Notes under the pieces: generated by a model | What the model saw: only the letters and a program-made list of their open reading frames with translations | What the model was told of the DNA's origin: nothing | Databases searched by the model: none | Made by a program: the position numbers and the translations under genes | Shown here: positions 31,631 to 32,214 of the stretch, piece after piece | Numbering within the stretch: the first letter of the stretch is position 1 | How the letters are laid out: each line of letters starts with the position of its first letter | NCBI GenBank assembly: GCA_013388515.1 | Contig: JACAFC010000177.1 | Span: 1-32,214, forward strand | Reading direction: 5' to 3' | Source: Ignavibacteriaceae bacterium | GTDB taxonomy: Bacteria > Bacteroidota > Ignavibacteria > Ignavibacteriales > Ignavibacteriaceae | DNA: 32,214 bases

Positions 31631-32214
31631 ATGAAAGTTGATGGCACAGCGGTCGAGCAGAAAAAAGCTTATGATGTAAATAAGATTCGTGAAGATTTCC
31701 CGATTCTTAAAAAATTAATTCATGGCCAACCGCTTGTTTATTTGGATAATGCCGCTACTACTCAAAAACCATATTACGTAATCAATAAAACCAACAGATA
31801 CTATGAGCAGATGAATGCAAACATTCATCGGGGTGTTCATGCGTTAAGTCAAGAAGCAACTGAAGCTTTCGAAGAATCAAGAATAATTGTTAAGAAGTTT
31901 ATAAATGCTCTCGGAAAAAACGAAATAATTTTTACAAGAGGAACCACAGAATCAATTAATCTTGTTGCATCTGCATTTGGTCGGGCAAACATAAAAGCCG
32001 GGGATGAAATTATAATTTCTCATATGGAACATCATTACAACATTGTTCCATGGCAAATGCTTTGTAAAGAAAAGAATGCTAAACTTCGCATTATTCCGAT
32101 AAATGACGCCGGCGAACTAATGATTGAAGAGTTTGAAAAGATGATAAACGCTAAAACAAAATTTGTATCAGTTGTTTATGCTTCCAACTCGCTGGGAACT
32201 GTAAATCCGGTGAA
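31631..32214 (+). CDS. sufS: Cysteine desulfurase SufS (partial, 3' end outside window)
   Basis: The first 194 codons of a PLP-dependent cysteine desulfurase are present, running off the window edge. After a short leader (VDGTAVEQKKAYDVNKI), the class II NifS/SufS pattern appears: REDFPIL, LVYLDNAATTQKP, NIHRGVHALS, IIFTRGTTESINLVA and the PLP-stacking His region SHMEHHYNIVPWQ. The catalytic Lys and active-site Cys lie beyond the edge. SufS takes sulfur from cysteine and passes it on to SufB, usually through SufE or SufU, which must lie outside the window. The 15-bp gap after sufD implies the same transcript. Confidence 0.95.
   Translation, partial: MKVDGTAVEQKKAYDVNKIREDFPILKKLIHGQPLVYLDNAATTQKPYYVINKTNRYYEQMNANIHRGVHALSQEATEAFEESRIIVKKFINALGKNEIIFTRGTTESINLVASAFGRANIKAGDEIIISHMEHHYNIVPWQMLCKEKNAKLRIIPINDAGELMIEEFEKMINAKTKFVSVVYASNSLGTVNPV

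Noticed and set aside
1-32214. CRISPR array or phage/defence island
   Set aside because: No regularly spaced direct repeats, cas genes, phage structural genes or known toxin-antitoxin pairs were seen on either strand.

Overview
The window reads as AT-rich chromosomal DNA (GC in the mid-thirties per cent by eye) from a member of the Bacteroidota/Chlorobi side of the FCB group, most likely an Ignavibacteria-type organism. The reasons are a mitochondrial-type aconitase, a BatA-type double-membrane-anchor VWA protein, a YfhO membrane protein, a PilX/DUF4900-like protein, a sufBCDS operon, a GxxExxY cassette, many short palindromic repeats between genes, and a promoter-like TTG-N20-TAGGTTTG ahead of suf that resembles the Bacteroidota -33/-7 type. 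The placement is inference from gene content.

Layout. (1) 1-9516, almost all on the minus strand: the 5' end of a tRNA (probably Ala), rmuC, a GxxExxY gene enclosed by 29-bp terminal inverted repeats, a histidine ammonia-lyase-family gene, hflX, a BatA-like VWA membrane protein and aconitase. (2) 9716-14313, plus strand: an orphan NtrC-type sigma-54 response regulator broken by one in-frame stop, a 403-bp regulatory-looking gap, a three-gene operon of pilin-like membrane proteins, and a small acidic cysteine-containing protein with its own terminator. A GroES-like gene converges on it. (3) 14880-27547: a surface-glycan locus with five SAM-methyltransferase domains, a GT4 glycosyltransferase (also broken by a single stop), a GT4-methyltransferase fusion, a GT2 glycosyltransferase, a Wzx-type flippase, a GDP-mannose 4,6-dehydratase-type enzyme and a YfhO protein. 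(4) 27767-end: sufB, sufC, sufD and the first 194 codons of sufS, with palindromic repeats between sufB/sufC and sufC/sufD.

How the genes work together. The suf genes form one Fe-S assembly unit, whose clients would include the [4Fe-4S] aconitase at 7258-9516. The glycan genes could together make, modify by methylation and flip a deoxyhexose-containing polymer. The three pilin-like genes look like one envelope complex, possibly under the neighbouring sigma-54 regulator. The rest are housekeeping or isolated genes.

Most notable: two genes each carry one TAA where a Glu codon (GAA) is expected, with the frame otherwise open on both sides; the ammonia-lyase has Ala-Cys-Gly instead of Ala-Ser-Gly at its cofactor-forming site; the GxxExxY gene sits in a tight inverted-repeat cassette; and the pilin-like trio lacks prepilin-peptidase motifs. 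No CRISPR array, rRNA, transposase or phage gene was seen.
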